DNA of 64,000 nucleotides. Origin: JAQUOA01 sp037443785 (lineage in GTDB: Bacteria; Bacteroidota; Ignavibacteria; UBA10030; UBA8401). The notes below the pieces were generated by a model, which worked only from the letters and a program-made list of their open reading frames with translations, was not told the origin of the DNA and made no database searches. The translations under genes and the position numbers were made by a program. The stretch covers positions 50,236-114,235 of the forward strand of contig JBBINR010000006.1 of NCBI GenBank assembly GCA_037443785.1, read 5' to 3'. Below are positions 24,495-33,770 of the stretch, one piece after another. How positions within the stretch are numbered: the stretch's first letter is position 1; each line of letters begins with the position of its first letter.

Positions 24495-24938
24495 ATGATG
24501 AGTTCAACTCTGAAAAATATTATCGTTTATTTTTTCGCTCCTGCTCTTCTCGGCATTGCATTCCTTTTGATTAAGCAGCATGACGACAGAATTTTGGGCG
24601 CTAGAGAGAGAAACACATTTCCGGCGGATTCTTCGATACTTCGTTTGACAGATGATGAAATGCGAGTCGCCAAACAATTCTCCGATTCAACGCTTCCCGA
24701 ATTGAAACAACGCGGACTAATTTTGCAGTATCGCCACACCGAAGTAGAAACGGTAATAACGGTAAATGGCAGACTGTGGATAGCACGGTCACAATTTTTT
24801 AAAGAAAGTTTTCTTACACGACTTCTTCTCTACAATCAAGCGAGCGGTCTTTCTGCCGCATCAAAAATCATGGATGAAAAGAACGGTCATCTGTATGCAC
24901 AGATTGTTCCGCCGGATCAAAAAATTATTTACGATTAA
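24495..24938 (+). CDS. Small membrane-anchored protein, paralogue of the 18258-18701 product
   Basis: This 147-residue protein has one N-terminal membrane helix (IIVYFFAPALLGIAFLLI) and an outside domain sharing the VAK.FSD.TLP.LK..GL core, RSQFFKESF and the final PPDQ with its inverted partner at 18258-18701. Protein identity is moderate, so the duplication is old. No known family was recognised. Two ATG codons are adjacent (24495 and 24498) and no strong ribosome-binding site is visible. Confidence 0.65.
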   Translation: MMSSTLKNIIVYFFAPALLGIAFLLIKQHDDRILGARERNTFPADSSILRLTDDEMRVAKQFSDSTLPELKQRGLILQYRHTEVETVITVNGRLWIARSQFFKESFLTRLLLYNQASGLSAASKIMDEKNGHLYAQIVPPDQKIIYD

Positions 24939-25062
24939 TGGACTATCGGTAAACAATTGTTAAGACGTTTCTAATAGAATGTCTTTCCAAAGAATTTTTC
25001 CACAACTTCTTTCCATCTTTTTCGTATTTTAGCACATCAATTAACTCAAAGGAGACATGAGA

Positions 25063-26397
25063 ATGAAATCACTATTGCTGCCGTTACTTGCTGTGCTCGT
25101 TACAGCGGGATCGCTTTCGGCACAAGTCCTTCCCTATCCAATTCACCAAAAAAAATTGCCAAACGGATTGAATGTCGTCACCGTAACGTACGACAGTCCC
25201 GGTCTTGCAGCATTTTTTATTGTGGAACGCGTTGGATCACGCAATGAAATAGAACCCGGCGTAACAGGTTTTGCCCATTTCTTTGAACACATGATGTTTC
25301 GCGGAACGGATAAATATCCAGCCGAGAAATACAACGTCATACTCAAATCAATTGGTGCAAGCGCCAATGCAAACACATCGCTCGACCGCACGATCTATCA
25401 CATGACGGGCGATGCTGCAAAGCTGGAAAAAATGTTCGAACTTGAATCAGATCGATTTATGAATCTGCATTATTCCGAAGCCGATTTTAAAACCGAAGCC
25501 GGTGCAGTAAAAGGCGAGTACACAAAAAACTTCGCAAGTCCGTTCCAGCAATTGGATGAACTGCTGAGCAACACCGCGTTCGATAAACACACATATAAAC
25601 ATACCACAATGGGCTTTATTAAAGACATTGTTGATATGCCAAATCAATATAAATATTCCCTTGAATTTTTTGACCGTTACTACCGTCCCGAATATGCAAC
25701 GATCATTGTCGTCGGCGATGCAAAACCAGAACAAGTCGATGCGCTGGCAGAAAAATATTTCGGCGCATGGCAGCATGGAATGTACGTTTCCACCGTTCCC
25801 GTCGAGCCGAAACAAGATACCACGCGATGGGCCCACTTGCAGAACGCTTCAATTCCCCCGGTCGTTAGTTTGAATTATAAGGGACCGGCATTCAGTGATA
25901 CATCAATTGATATGCCTGCCCTTGACGTGATGTCAACGATTTTATTTTCACCGACATCGAAATTATATAAGAAGCTCGTCCTGCAAGAACAAAAAGTTCG
26001 TCAACTGAGCGGTGGCGCACAGGATGCGCGCGATCCGTACTTAATTTCTGTTGATGCAACACTGGTAAAAAAAGAAGACATGCAGTATGTGAAAGACGAA
26101 ATCGTGAAAGCGATCGAAGAGTTTAAACAAACCGGTGCCGATGAAACGATGCTGAAGAATACAAAGTCGCGATTGAAGTACAGCTTCGCAATGTCAATCG
26201 ACAATCCTTCGTCCATCGCCAACTCGCTTGCATCGTACGTTTCGTTGACCGGTGATCCCGAATCGTTGAATCGTTTATACGCGCTTTATGATAAAGTCAC
26301 GAATGACGATTTGAAAATGGCCGCCGCAAAATATTTTGTTCCAACCGGATTAACAATTGCAACAATCTCTCCGGATGCTCAAGGAGGTGTGAAATAA
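25063..26397 (+). CDS. M16 family zinc peptidase, catalytic subunit
   Basis: This 444-residue exported peptidase has a signal peptide (LLAVLVTAGSLSAQ) and the inverted zinc motif H-F-F-E-H in GFAHFFEHMMFRGTDKY, followed by the downstream acidic ligand region (EAGAVKGEYTKN). AAAGGAG is optimally spaced from the ATG at 25063 and too close to the one at 25057. The next gene overlaps by one base (TAATG) and encodes the non-catalytic partner, the usual periplasmic M16 heterodimer of Bacteroidota. Substrates are probably peptides or unfolded envelope proteins. Confidence 0.9.
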   Translation: MKSLLLPLLAVLVTAGSLSAQVLPYPIHQKKLPNGLNVVTVTYDSPGLAAFFIVERVGSRNEIEPGVTGFAHFFEHMMFRGTDKYPAEKYNVILKSIGASANANTSLDRTIYHMTGDAAKLEKMFELESDRFMNLHYSEADFKTEAGAVKGEYTKNFASPFQQLDELLSNTAFDKHTYKHTTMGFIKDIVDMPNQYKYSLEFFDRYYRPEYATIIVVGDAKPEQVDALAEKYFGAWQHGMYVSTVPVEPKQDTTRWAHLQNASIPPVVSLNYKGPAFSDTSIDMPALDVMSTILFSPTSKLYKKLVLQEQKVRQLSGGAQDARDPYLISVDATLVKKEDMQYVKDEIVKAIEEFKQTGADETMLKNTKSRLKYSFAMSIDNPSSIANSLASYVSLTGDPESLNRLYALYDKVTNDDLKMAAAKYFVPTGLTIATISPDAQGGVK

Positions 26398-27929
26398 TGA
26401 AAACACTATTTTTAACAATCATACTCGCTGCTACGATGATGGCACAAAATATTGTCGAACTGCCGATGAAGAATGCCAATAAGGTCGTGATCAAACTGCA
26501 GTTCCGCAACGGATCAATAAGCGATCCTAAAGGAAAAGAAGGGCTGACGGCTGCAACTGCTTCACTCATTACGCAAGGCGGAACAAAAGCAATGACCTAC
26601 AGTGAAATCCAGGAAAAAATTTATCCTTGGGCGGCTGGATACAACGTGCTCGTCGATAAAGAAATCGCAACATTCACATTCCAGGTTCCAGTAGACTTTC
26701 TCGATCAGTTCTATCCAATTGTGAAAGGATTGATACTCGAACCGGCATTTGCGGAAAATGATTTTCAGCGCGTGATGAAGAACCAACAGAACTATGTCGA
26801 TCAGGTCATTCGTGCATCGTCCGACGAAGAATACAGCAAAAAAGCTCTTGAAGATTTTCTGTTCCGCGGAACGAACTATCAGCACATGACGCAGGGAAAA
26901 TCTGCTTCTGTAAAAAATATTACGCTTGATGACATTAAACAGCACTATGTGAATTATTTTACAAAAAATAATCTCACGATCGGTATCGCAGGAAATTATC
27001 CCGATGCATTCTTGAAACAATTGAAGGCAGACATGGCAACACTGTCTGATAAAAAGCCATCGATTCCAAAACCGGAAAAAGTTGCAATGCCGAACGGCGT
27101 TAATGTTGAAATTATTGCAAAAGATGATGCATTTGGTTCCGCAATTTTTACCGGGACACCGCTTGCCATTACCCGTTCCAGTAACGATTTTGCCGCGTTG
27201 ATGGTGGCGAATTCATATTTGGGCGAGCATAGAAAATCATACGGCGTTCTCTATAATAAGCTCCGAGAAACACGATCGATGAACTACGGAGATTATTCAT
27301 ACATCGAGTGGTATCAAAACGGCGGCGGATATATGCTTCCGCCATCCGGTGTTCCGCGCAATTCAAATTATTTTTCAATGTGGATTCGTCCCGTGCAAAT
27401 TGCAAAGCAATTGAAACAGCAATACGCTGAGCTTTCCAATATCAAGATCGGTCACGCACATTTTGCGCTTCGTCTTGCAGTACGTGAAGTCGATACCATG
27501 ATCAAGAACGGAATCTCGAATGATGATTTTGAAGCAACACGTACATTCCTCCGCAGCTACATCAAGTTATATGTTGCTACACCAAATGATCAACTCGGCT
27601 ATTTGATGGATTCAAAATTCTATGGACGTAATGATTACATCAAAGAGATGGATGCGCTGTTGGCGAAACTCACCGTGAAAGATGTGAACGCTGCGATCAA
27701 AAAATATTGGCGCGTCAATAACATGGATGTTACGATTGTCACCGATAAGAGCGAAGCGGAAGAACTGGCAAAAAGTATAAAGGACAATGCTCCGTCGCCG
27801 ATGGCATATTCCAACGCACTAAAAGCCGGTTTGCCGAAAGCGGTGCTGGATGAAGATGACATCGTTGCGAATTATAAATTGAACGTAAAGAATGTAACGG
27901 TTGTTGATTCGAAGGATACGTTCAAATAA
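26397..27929 (+). CDS. M16 family peptidase-like partner subunit, motif lost
   Basis: This 510-residue exported protein has the M16 two-lobe fold (GKEGLTAATASLITQGG at the first zinc region, and a C-lobe with TLDDIKQHYVNYFTKNNLTIGIAG). The HxxEH zinc motif is absent, as in the regulatory or chamber-closing subunits of M16 heterodimers. It begins within the stop of the catalytic subunit gene. A strong terminator closes the operon at 27955. Confidence 0.88.
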   Translation: MKTLFLTIILAATMMAQNIVELPMKNANKVVIKLQFRNGSISDPKGKEGLTAATASLITQGGTKAMTYSEIQEKIYPWAAGYNVLVDKEIATFTFQVPVDFLDQFYPIVKGLILEPAFAENDFQRVMKNQQNYVDQVIRASSDEEYSKKALEDFLFRGTNYQHMTQGKSASVKNITLDDIKQHYVNYFTKNNLTIGIAGNYPDAFLKQLKADMATLSDKKPSIPKPEKVAMPNGVNVEIIAKDDAFGSAIFTGTPLAITRSSNDFAALMVANSYLGEHRKSYGVLYNKLRETRSMNYGDYSYIEWYQNGGGYMLPPSGVPRNSNYFSMWIRPVQIAKQLKQQYAELSNIKIGHAHFALRLAVREVDTMIKNGISNDDFEATRTFLRSYIKLYVATPNDQLGYLMDSKFYGRNDYIKEMDALLAKLTVKDVNAAIKKYWRVNNMDVTIVTDKSEAEELAKSIKDNAPSPMAYSNALKAGLPKAVLDEDDIVANYKLNVKNVTVVDSKDTFK

Positions 27930-27954
27930 CCTTAATTTTAAATGTCTTAGATAT

Positions 27955-27993
27955 AAGCCTCGCCAAGTATAAAATTGGCGGGGCTTTTTTATT
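27955..27993 (+). terminator. Strong Rho-independent terminator of the M16 operon
   Basis: AAGCCTCGCCAA pairs with TTGGCGGGGCTT around an eight-base loop, followed by a run of T. Confidence 0.9.
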
Positions 27994-28027
27994 TTTGGTG
28001 AATAATTAACTCCATTTCTTCAACGCT

Positions 28028-28055
28028 TTGTTGTTATGGATAAAGCATTTACAAA
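28028..28055 (+). promoter_or_regulatory. Promoter, TTGTTG-16-TACAAA
   Basis: TTGTTG (28028-28033), 16 bases, TACAAA (28050-28055), roughly 100 bases ahead of the split conserved gene. Confidence 0.35.
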
Positions 28056-28150
28056 TTGATATCGCCAGCCCCAGTATAAAAAATCCCACATGCCATTGTG
28101 AAATGTCTTATATTATATATATATCAATATTTTCATATTTAAAAGGTTTT

Positions 28151-28909
28151 ATGAGCACTGAAGGCACGCAGCACACGTTCCACATTCCCGTCATGGGGAT
28201 CGGATTCACAATAGATACGCCGGCAAAAGTAGCGCATTACGGAATTTCTTCGGTCATTTCGTTGGTTGATGACATGCTCGTAGAAAAAATGCGCGAAATG
28301 TACAGTAAGAAATTGAACCTCCCATTCACCGCCATCACTGAAAAAGATGACGACCACCGTGCTCGCCGAATTACCGAATACTTGAACTTGATAGACAAAA
28401 TTGTCAGCGATAAATTTGCCGCAGTGAAACGTTCTGTTGAAGAAAAAGGCGAAGAGCTTCACAAGTACATTGACATGCTCCCTGATCTTTCGGAGATCAA
28501 GAGACAGTTTAATGAATTTGTAGAGCATAACACCGTCAAAGAAGATATTCGAAAATGGATTGACGCACATCTTCATCCTGGAAGTATCGACGTCAACATC
28601 ATGACGAAGCTGGATAAAGACAATTATCGAAACGACGAAAAACTTCCGACCGAATTTAACGATGCCCATGCGGCACTGCGCGGATATGCGAACAGCAATC
28701 TTTCTTCTTCCATCGTATTTTCTGCGGGAATGAATCCGCGATTATACGGCTACATCGAAAAATTCAACGATTTCTATCCTGACGAGAACAGGTATCTCAA
28801 AAAGAAAATTATTTTAAAAGTGAGCGATTATCGCTCGGCCATCATTCAAGGAAAATTTCTTGCAAAAAAAGGTTTGTGGGTTTCGAGTACCGCATCGAAT
28901 CCGGTTTAA
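28151..28909 (+). CDS. Conserved hypothetical protein, N-terminal part (frame broken near 28.87 kb)
   Basis: This is the N-terminal 240 or so residues of what appears to be a single protein of about 600 residues. It starts HTFHIPVMGIGFTIDTPAKV and includes GSIDVNIMTKLDKDNY and SSSIVFSAGMNPRLYGYIEKF. The meaningful sequence runs to GLWVS, then drifts into an out-of-frame tail (TASNPV) and stops. The next frame continues with EYRIESGLNCGGHAF. I recall full-length relatives from Bacteroidota in which GLWVS-type sequence continues straight into RIESGLNCGGHAF, but cannot check. Function is unknown. An ATG at 28151 with AAAAGG is preferred to one at 28028, whose N-terminus looks non-coding. Confidence 0.75.
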   Translation: MSTEGTQHTFHIPVMGIGFTIDTPAKVAHYGISSVISLVDDMLVEKMREMYSKKLNLPFTAITEKDDDHRARRITEYLNLIDKIVSDKFAAVKRSVEEKGEELHKYIDMLPDLSEIKRQFNEFVEHNTVKEDIRKWIDAHLHPGSIDVNIMTKLDKDNYRNDEKLPTEFNDAHAALRGYANSNLSSSIVFSAGMNPRLYGYIEKFNDFYPDENRYLKKKIILKVSDYRSAIIQGKFLAKKGLWVSSTASNPV

Positions 28910-29952
28910 ACTGCGGCGGTCACGCATTTGCCACGGATGGATATTTGATGGGACCCATTCTTGAAGAATTTAAAACAAATCGTGATGCGCTCATCCAAAC
29001 AACGTTTGAGATTTTTAGCGCTGCATTGAAAACTAAAAATCGATTCGTTCCATCATCACCGCTTCCGATAAAAATCACGGCACAAGGAGGCGTTGGAACT
29101 GCCGAGGAGCATGAATTTTTGCTCAACCATTACGGACTCGATTCCATCGGCTGGGGTTCGCCGTTTCTGCTTGTTCCGGAAGCGACAAATGTCGATACAC
29201 ATACACTCGAGCTTCTTGCCAAAGCAAAAGAAGATGATTTGTATTTGAGCAATATTTCTCCGCTCGGCGTTCCGTTCAACAGTTTACGCGGCAATACGAA
29301 AGATATCGAAAAACAGGAATTGATCGATAAAGGAAGACCGGGAAGCTCGTGCCCGAAGAAATATGTTTCGCTCAGCACGGAATATACGGAGCAGGCCATT
29401 TGCCGTGCATCGCGCCAATACCAAAACATTAAAATTAAAGAGTTAGATGGCCAACATCTTTCTCCTGAAGAGTACAAAAAACAATTCGATGCAATCACCG
29501 ATAAATCGTGCATCTGCGTTGGGCTTGGTACATCAGCATTGCTTGTCAATGACCTCAATACGCGCGTTGAAGGACCCGGCGTTTCCATCTGTCCAGGGCC
29601 GAATATTGCGTACTTCAACAAAGTTGTCTCGCTCAAAGAAATGATTGATCATATTTACGGCAGGAAGAAATTGGTGAATGAAGAAACACGCCCGAATATG
29701 TTCGTCAAAGAACTAAAGCTGTATGTCGATTACTTAAAAACAAAACTCGACGAATCGCCAAAACCTCTCTCGGAAAAACAGCTGGCGTATTTTGATACGT
29801 TCCAGCGGAATCTTCATGAAGGAATTGCGTATTACAAAACTTTGTATTCTGATTTTGAATCAAAGTTGGAAGTGTTGAAAGAAAATGTTCTTGCCGAATT
29901 AGAAGAAATTCATGCTGAACTTCATTCCGTTTCACTCGTTTCCGTCGCATAA
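28876..29952 (+). CDS. Conserved hypothetical protein, C-terminal part (frame -1 relative to the upstream ORF)
   Basis: This is the remaining 358 residues of the split protein. It contains LNCGGHAFATDGYLMGPILE, ITAQGGVGTAEEHEFLL, several conserved cysteines (SSCPKK, AICRAS, CICVGLGTSA, ICPGPNIAYF) and a helical C-terminus. The only possible start, GTG at 28876, has no ribosome-binding site and would begin in mid-domain. It is therefore read either by -1 frameshifting from 28151 or not at all. The frames overlap at 28876-28909, just after an A AAA AAA run at 28864-28870. The cysteine pattern may bind a metal. No enzyme family was recognised. Confidence 0.75.
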   Translation: MGFEYRIESGLNCGGHAFATDGYLMGPILEEFKTNRDALIQTTFEIFSAALKTKNRFVPSSPLPIKITAQGGVGTAEEHEFLLNHYGLDSIGWGSPFLLVPEATNVDTHTLELLAKAKEDDLYLSNISPLGVPFNSLRGNTKDIEKQELIDKGRPGSSCPKKYVSLSTEYTEQAICRASRQYQNIKIKELDGQHLSPEEYKKQFDAITDKSCICVGLGTSALLVNDLNTRVEGPGVSICPGPNIAYFNKVVSLKEMIDHIYGRKKLVNEETRPNMFVKELKLYVDYLKTKLDESPKPLSEKQLAYFDTFQRNLHEGIAYYKTLYSDFESKLEVLKENVLAELEEIHAELHSVSLVSVA

Positions 29953-29955
29953 AAT

Positions 29956-30513
29956 ATGAAGATCGATATCAATCAAAAAAAGATTGCTGTCGGTGAGAAA
30001 TATACTATTGAAATTGGCGGCGAGCTTCGCTACACCGCCGCAACAAAAATCTTTCGCTTGTTGACGGAAATGCATCTATTTAAATCCGAAAGCGACTATT
30101 CTGTTCTTACAATCCGCAGGCACTGGAGCTTTTTCAAAGCAAAATATTCCATCGAATTGCGTGACGGCAACGCCCTCTCGTTCAACACAATCACGTTCTG
30201 GAGACCGCATTATCAATGTTATCATGGCGAATCGCGCTACGATCTTTTCGGCCACAAAGGAAGGAAGTATTCCATTTTTAAGAACGGTTCTCAAATTGCA
30301 TGGTGGGATAAGAATGCGGTTTCAATAATGGAAGGTGATCATTACACGATTACTGCCGATGACGATTACCTGCATGAATTGATCATTGCATTCTGCCTTA
30401 TCATCGATGATTTTTCAAGCGGCGGTAAAAAAGGAGCCGTCTCTTTTGATTTCGGTAATTTAGGTTTTGAAGTGCAACCGTTTAATCCAATGTGGCTGCC
30501 AAAAAAATCATAG
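29956..30513 (+). CDS. LURP-one/tubby-like beta-barrel protein
   Basis: This 185-residue soluble protein has beta-rich segments in the order of the LURP1/YxjI (tubby C-like) fold: FRLLTEMHLFKSESDYSVLT, RYDLFGHKGRKYSIFKNGSQIAWWDK, then YTITADDDYLHELIIAFCLIID. This last part, with a buried helix through the barrel, is typical. The family is related to phospholipid scramblases and its bacterial role is unclear. It begins three bases after the stop of the split gene and may be cotranscribed with it. Confidence 0.6.
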   Translation: MKIDINQKKIAVGEKYTIEIGGELRYTAATKIFRLLTEMHLFKSESDYSVLTIRRHWSFFKAKYSIELRDGNALSFNTITFWRPHYQCYHGESRYDLFGHKGRKYSIFKNGSQIAWWDKNAVSIMEGDHYTITADDDYLHELIIAFCLIIDDFSSGGKKGAVSFDFGNLGFEVQPFNPMWLPKKS

Positions 30514-30546
30514 CAACCTTTCTTCGGTTTCTCCGTACATTTCTGC

Positions 30547-31653
30547 ATGACACAACATTACACAAACCCGTCATCCGAACCCCGGCTTCGTGACACGCTT
30601 CGCGACGATCTTCACCAAGCAGGATTCGTAAAAAAAATTCGCGCTGAATTCAACGAAATCCAAGATTTTTATGTCTCAGAAGAAAAAAGAATTCTTCTCG
30701 ATTCAATGCCATGGTATAAAAAATGGTTCATTCTTTTCTTCTGGCTCTTAAAAAGCATGCTGCTAAAATTAACACCTGCACGCCGCCTGCTAATTATCCT
30801 CGCATCAATCATGATCATTATTAACGGAGTAGAAATTACATCAGATAATACGACGGTTTCTACCAATTGGGATATTCTCGGACTGGCAATTTTTGTCTTT
30901 GTGTTGATGCTTGAATTGAAAGACAGAATTTTAGCGCGAAGTGAACTTGCCGCAGGACGAACACTACAACGCGCATTAATGCCGGAACAATTCCCAAAAT
31001 TTGAAGGATGGTCTGTTGCACTTCATACAGAACCGGCAAACGAAGTCGGCGGCGACCTTGTGGATTTTATTCCGATCACAAGTTCAACGGCAGTTGTTGT
31101 GCTTGGCGATGTTTCCGGGAAAGGATTGAAGGCTGCAATGATGATGGCAAAATTGCAGACGATCATCCGCGTACTGATGTTCGATCATACTGAAACCGCA
31201 CTGCCATTCCAAAAACTCAATAAAATATTCAAGCGTGAGACAGTTACCGGCATGTTTGCATCGCTGCTGTTCACTGAATTGTCATCCGGGACGAATACCA
31301 TTCGATACATCAACGCGGGACACCTTCCGCCGCTTCTTATAACTCACAATGGTATCACAGAATTACCGAAGGGTGACTGCGCTCTTGGGATTATGGATGA
31401 ACCACAATACAATGAACAACAACTGACGGCCAACAGTGGAGATATCTTTATCGCATTTTCGGACGGCGTGATTGAAGCACAAAATACCGCAAAAGAACAA
31501 TTCGGACTTGAACGAGTGAAGAAATTTCTTTTGCCGATGTATCAACTTCCTGTCAGCGAAATTGGACGCAGATTGATGATAGAAGTTTCCTCTTTCGTCG
31601 GTAATGCTCATCCACATGACGATCTTTCGTTCGTCATTATCAAAAAAATCTGA
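30547..31653 (+). CDS. SpoIIE/PP2C-type serine phosphatase with membrane segment
   Basis: In this 368-residue protein, residues 50-120 contain two or three hydrophobic stretches. A short coiled helix (ARSELAAGRTLQRALMPEQFP) leads into a PP2C/SpoIIE domain: EVGGDLVDFIPI, VVLGDVSGKGLKAAMMMAK, INAGHLPPLL and FIAFSDGVIEAQN carry the metal-binding acids. It is the second such enzyme in the window, and neither has an adjacent anti-sigma or antagonist gene. No strong ribosome-binding site precedes the ATG. It converges on the sorting-domain gene to its right with a 15-bp gap. Confidence 0.85.
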   Translation: MTQHYTNPSSEPRLRDTLRDDLHQAGFVKKIRAEFNEIQDFYVSEEKRILLDSMPWYKKWFILFFWLLKSMLLKLTPARRLLIILASIMIIINGVEITSDNTTVSTNWDILGLAIFVFVLMLELKDRILARSELAAGRTLQRALMPEQFPKFEGWSVALHTEPANEVGGDLVDFIPITSSTAVVVLGDVSGKGLKAAMMMAKLQTIIRVLMFDHTETALPFQKLNKIFKRETVTGMFASLLFTELSSGTNTIRYINAGHLPPLLITHNGITELPKGDCALGIMDEPQYNEQQLTANSGDIFIAFSDGVIEAQNTAKEQFGLERVKKFLLPMYQLPVSEIGRRLMIEVSSFVGNAHPHDDLSFVIIKKI

Positions 31654-31668
31654 CGACATTTTCTGCTG

Positions 31669-32736
31669 TTATTTGATGTACACCAATTTCCTCATGTGCG
31701 AACCATGTGGTGTTTCTAATCTGTAATAGTACACACCACTCGACCAGTTATCGGCGACCAGTTCAACTCGATGAGTCCCGGGTTCCATTTCTTGCTGGAT
31801 CAATGTGGTGATCAATTGTCCAAGAGAATTATACACGACAAGATGAACCCATGCGCTTTTCGGCAAAGAAAAAATAATATCCGTTTTTGGATTAAATGGG
31901 TTCGGAAAATTCTGTGAAAGAGAAAACCCTGTCGACGATAAATTAACCGAGACTTCTACCTGATCGCTGTAGATAAATAATCCGTTGTGATCGATTTGCT
32001 TCAATCGGTATTGATAATTTCCCGACTTCACCGAATTATCGTTATACACATAGGTGTAAGGAACATTTGAAGTTCCTCGTCCCTGCACGAAATCAATTTT
32101 CTGCCAGGTGTTTGTATTGTTGAAAACTCGTTCGATTTCAAAACCATAATTATTTTTTTCCGCTGCTGTACGCCATACAAGTTCAACACTCCCATCGGAT
32201 TTTACGCATACAGTAAACGAAATAAGTTCTATTGGAAGCGGCTGATTACCGGTCGTGATGCCACTGAAACTCACTGACGTTAACATTCCCGAAATATATC
32301 CTGATTGCATTTCGACACCCACTGTAGTACTTGTATTGGCACCGCTTGCAATATCATAGACGATAAGTAAATTTTCTGAAGCGGATGGAGAATATCCGAG
32401 CCCGGAAAATGTAACGCTTGCCGGAGAGCCGGAAAATGTTTGTGTACTCGATAACTGTGAATCACCTCCATCGATTATATTGTTTTGATTCGCATCTTTA
32501 TACAATTTTGCAGTCGGCACATCGGCATTGGCTGCAGAACCTGCTCTATCCACTTTGATACTGGTTATTGAAGGAAGTAACACTATGTCGGTAAAAGATA
32601 AACGGACGATCGGCACAGAATTGCCGGGTGTAAAAGAGGGAGATAAATCGGCACCGGTCACTGTAACGCTGCCGGCAAACGTTTGCGACGCCAAAAATAC
32701 AAAAATTATCGAGAAGAGAAGAATATAAGTTTTCAT
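31669..32736 (-). CDS. Secreted protein with type IX-type C-terminal sorting domain
   Basis: This 355-residue protein has a signal peptide ending FLASQTFAG, an N-terminal beta domain, and a short calcium-like loop, LYKDANQNNIIDGGDSQL, that resembles a dockerin-like or EF-hand Asp-rich motif. A fibronectin-like segment follows (VELVWRTAAEKNNYGFEIER, then YQYRLKQID), and the sorting module closes the protein: LSQNFPNPFNPKTDIIFSL, SGVYYYRLETPHG and MRKLVYIK. AGGAG seven bases ahead fixes the start. It is cell-surface or secreted; no enzymatic motif was seen. Confidence 0.85.
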   Translation of the reverse strand: MKTYILLFSIIFVFLASQTFAGSVTVTGADLSPSFTPGNSVPIVRLSFTDIVLLPSITSIKVDRAGSAANADVPTAKLYKDANQNNIIDGGDSQLSSTQTFSGSPASVTFSGLGYSPSASENLLIVYDIASGANTSTTVGVEMQSGYISGMLTSVSFSGITTGNQPLPIELISFTVCVKSDGSVELVWRTAAEKNNYGFEIERVFNNTNTWQKIDFVQGRGTSNVPYTYVYNDNSVKSGNYQYRLKQIDHNGLFIYSDQVEVSVNLSSTGFSLSQNFPNPFNPKTDIIFSLPKSAWVHLVVYNSLGQLITTLIQQEMEPGTHRVELVADNWSSGVYYYRLETPHGSHMRKLVYIK

Positions 32737-32858
32737 AGTAGATCTCCTATAGTTTGTGTTAATTCATTTTAGTTCACAACTAAAAATCACACGCACGTCA
32801 AATCAATCCACAGATGTAAAAATATTTGATTTTCCCTTTCCTGCGGTTTACTTTACAA

Positions 32859-33653
32859 TCAGTTTGTCCGCATCGTTTGATAATTCAGTTCTGTTCCCCA
32901 CAAGCTGTGAGGAATTAAAAACACGAGAAGTGTGACAATTGAAGCGGCAACAATCCATCCCGCCGGTTTATTGGATTTTCTAACAGCGACTGCGGCAATC
33001 AGCCACACAATGAAAGCCGCTAATGTTTTGTTATCGGTAATATCCGTGCCGAAGGGAAATCCTGTCCACCACTCGTCGAATGCAAATTTTAAAACGATTG
33101 GACCCATGATCATTCCACCGATCGTAAGAAAAATAAACGCAAGATTGGTAATGCGTTTATAATTCGGCTGAAGCGCAAAAACTTCCAACCCTGCTCGAGT
33201 TGAAAGAAGCATTCCGCTAAACATAAAGAAAATGTGAACGATCAATACAACCGTGGGAACATCCCCTTTAAATCGGATGACCGTTCCATCAGTAATTGTT
33301 TTTTTCCCATCGGTCAATCGAATTCTGTATTCCAACTTTCCCGCTGGCGGTTGATGAGGCAGTTCTGCCGTCAAATTTCCATGTGAAAAATTCATTGGCA
33401 CTAAAGTAAACGCATCACGGGTATTCAAACGCTTCCATTCTACGGTTCCGGTAATCGCACTATCATTCGTAAAAATCGTAATTGGATGGTTTCCTTCACC
33501 GCCATGGGTTCGGAAAAGAGTAATCGGAATTTGTTTATTATTCAACACGACCGTTGCATGAAATGGATACGTGGGTCCAGTCATTCGTTGATACACAGCA
33601 GATGTTATTGTGATGATGAGAGCAAGAGTCCAAAGAAGAATTGATCGTTTCAT
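32859..33653 (-). CDS. Integral membrane protein of unknown function
   Basis: This 264-residue protein has an N-terminal anchor, then an extracytoplasmic beta domain of about 100 residues (TYPFHATVVLNNKQIPITLF through TDGTVIRFKGD), and four membrane helices in the second half (VVLIVHIFFMFSGMLLS, LAFIFLTIGGMIMGPIVL, LAAFIVWLIAAVAV, IVAASIVTLLVFLIPHSLWG). Similar proteins seem to occur in environmental Bacteroidota and Calditrichota, but I know no function. Histidines in the helices (IVHIFF, IPHSLWG) could bind haem or metal, which is only a thought. Confidence 0.65.
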   Translation of the reverse strand: MKRSILLWTLALIITITSAVYQRMTGPTYPFHATVVLNNKQIPITLFRTHGGEGNHPITIFTNDSAITGTVEWKRLNTRDAFTLVPMNFSHGNLTAELPHQPPAGKLEYRIRLTDGKKTITDGTVIRFKGDVPTVVLIVHIFFMFSGMLLSTRAGLEVFALQPNYKRITNLAFIFLTIGGMIMGPIVLKFAFDEWWTGFPFGTDITDNKTLAAFIVWLIAAVAVRKSNKPAGWIVAASIVTLLVFLIPHSLWGTELNYQTMRTN

Positions 33654-33770
33654 ATACTGGCCGTTACATATGGAAGAATGGTGAAGGAATTTTTACACCG
33701 CGGCGTTCTTATTAAATGTACTAAGAATTATCTCTTGATGTAAAAAGAAATACGAGGAAATATATTAGCA

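Noticed and set aside
31960..32640. Dockerin-bearing cellulosome protein at 31669-32736
   Set aside because: There is only one Asp-rich loop (KDANQNNIIDGGD), not the duplicated dockerin repeat; the C-terminus is a sorting domain.
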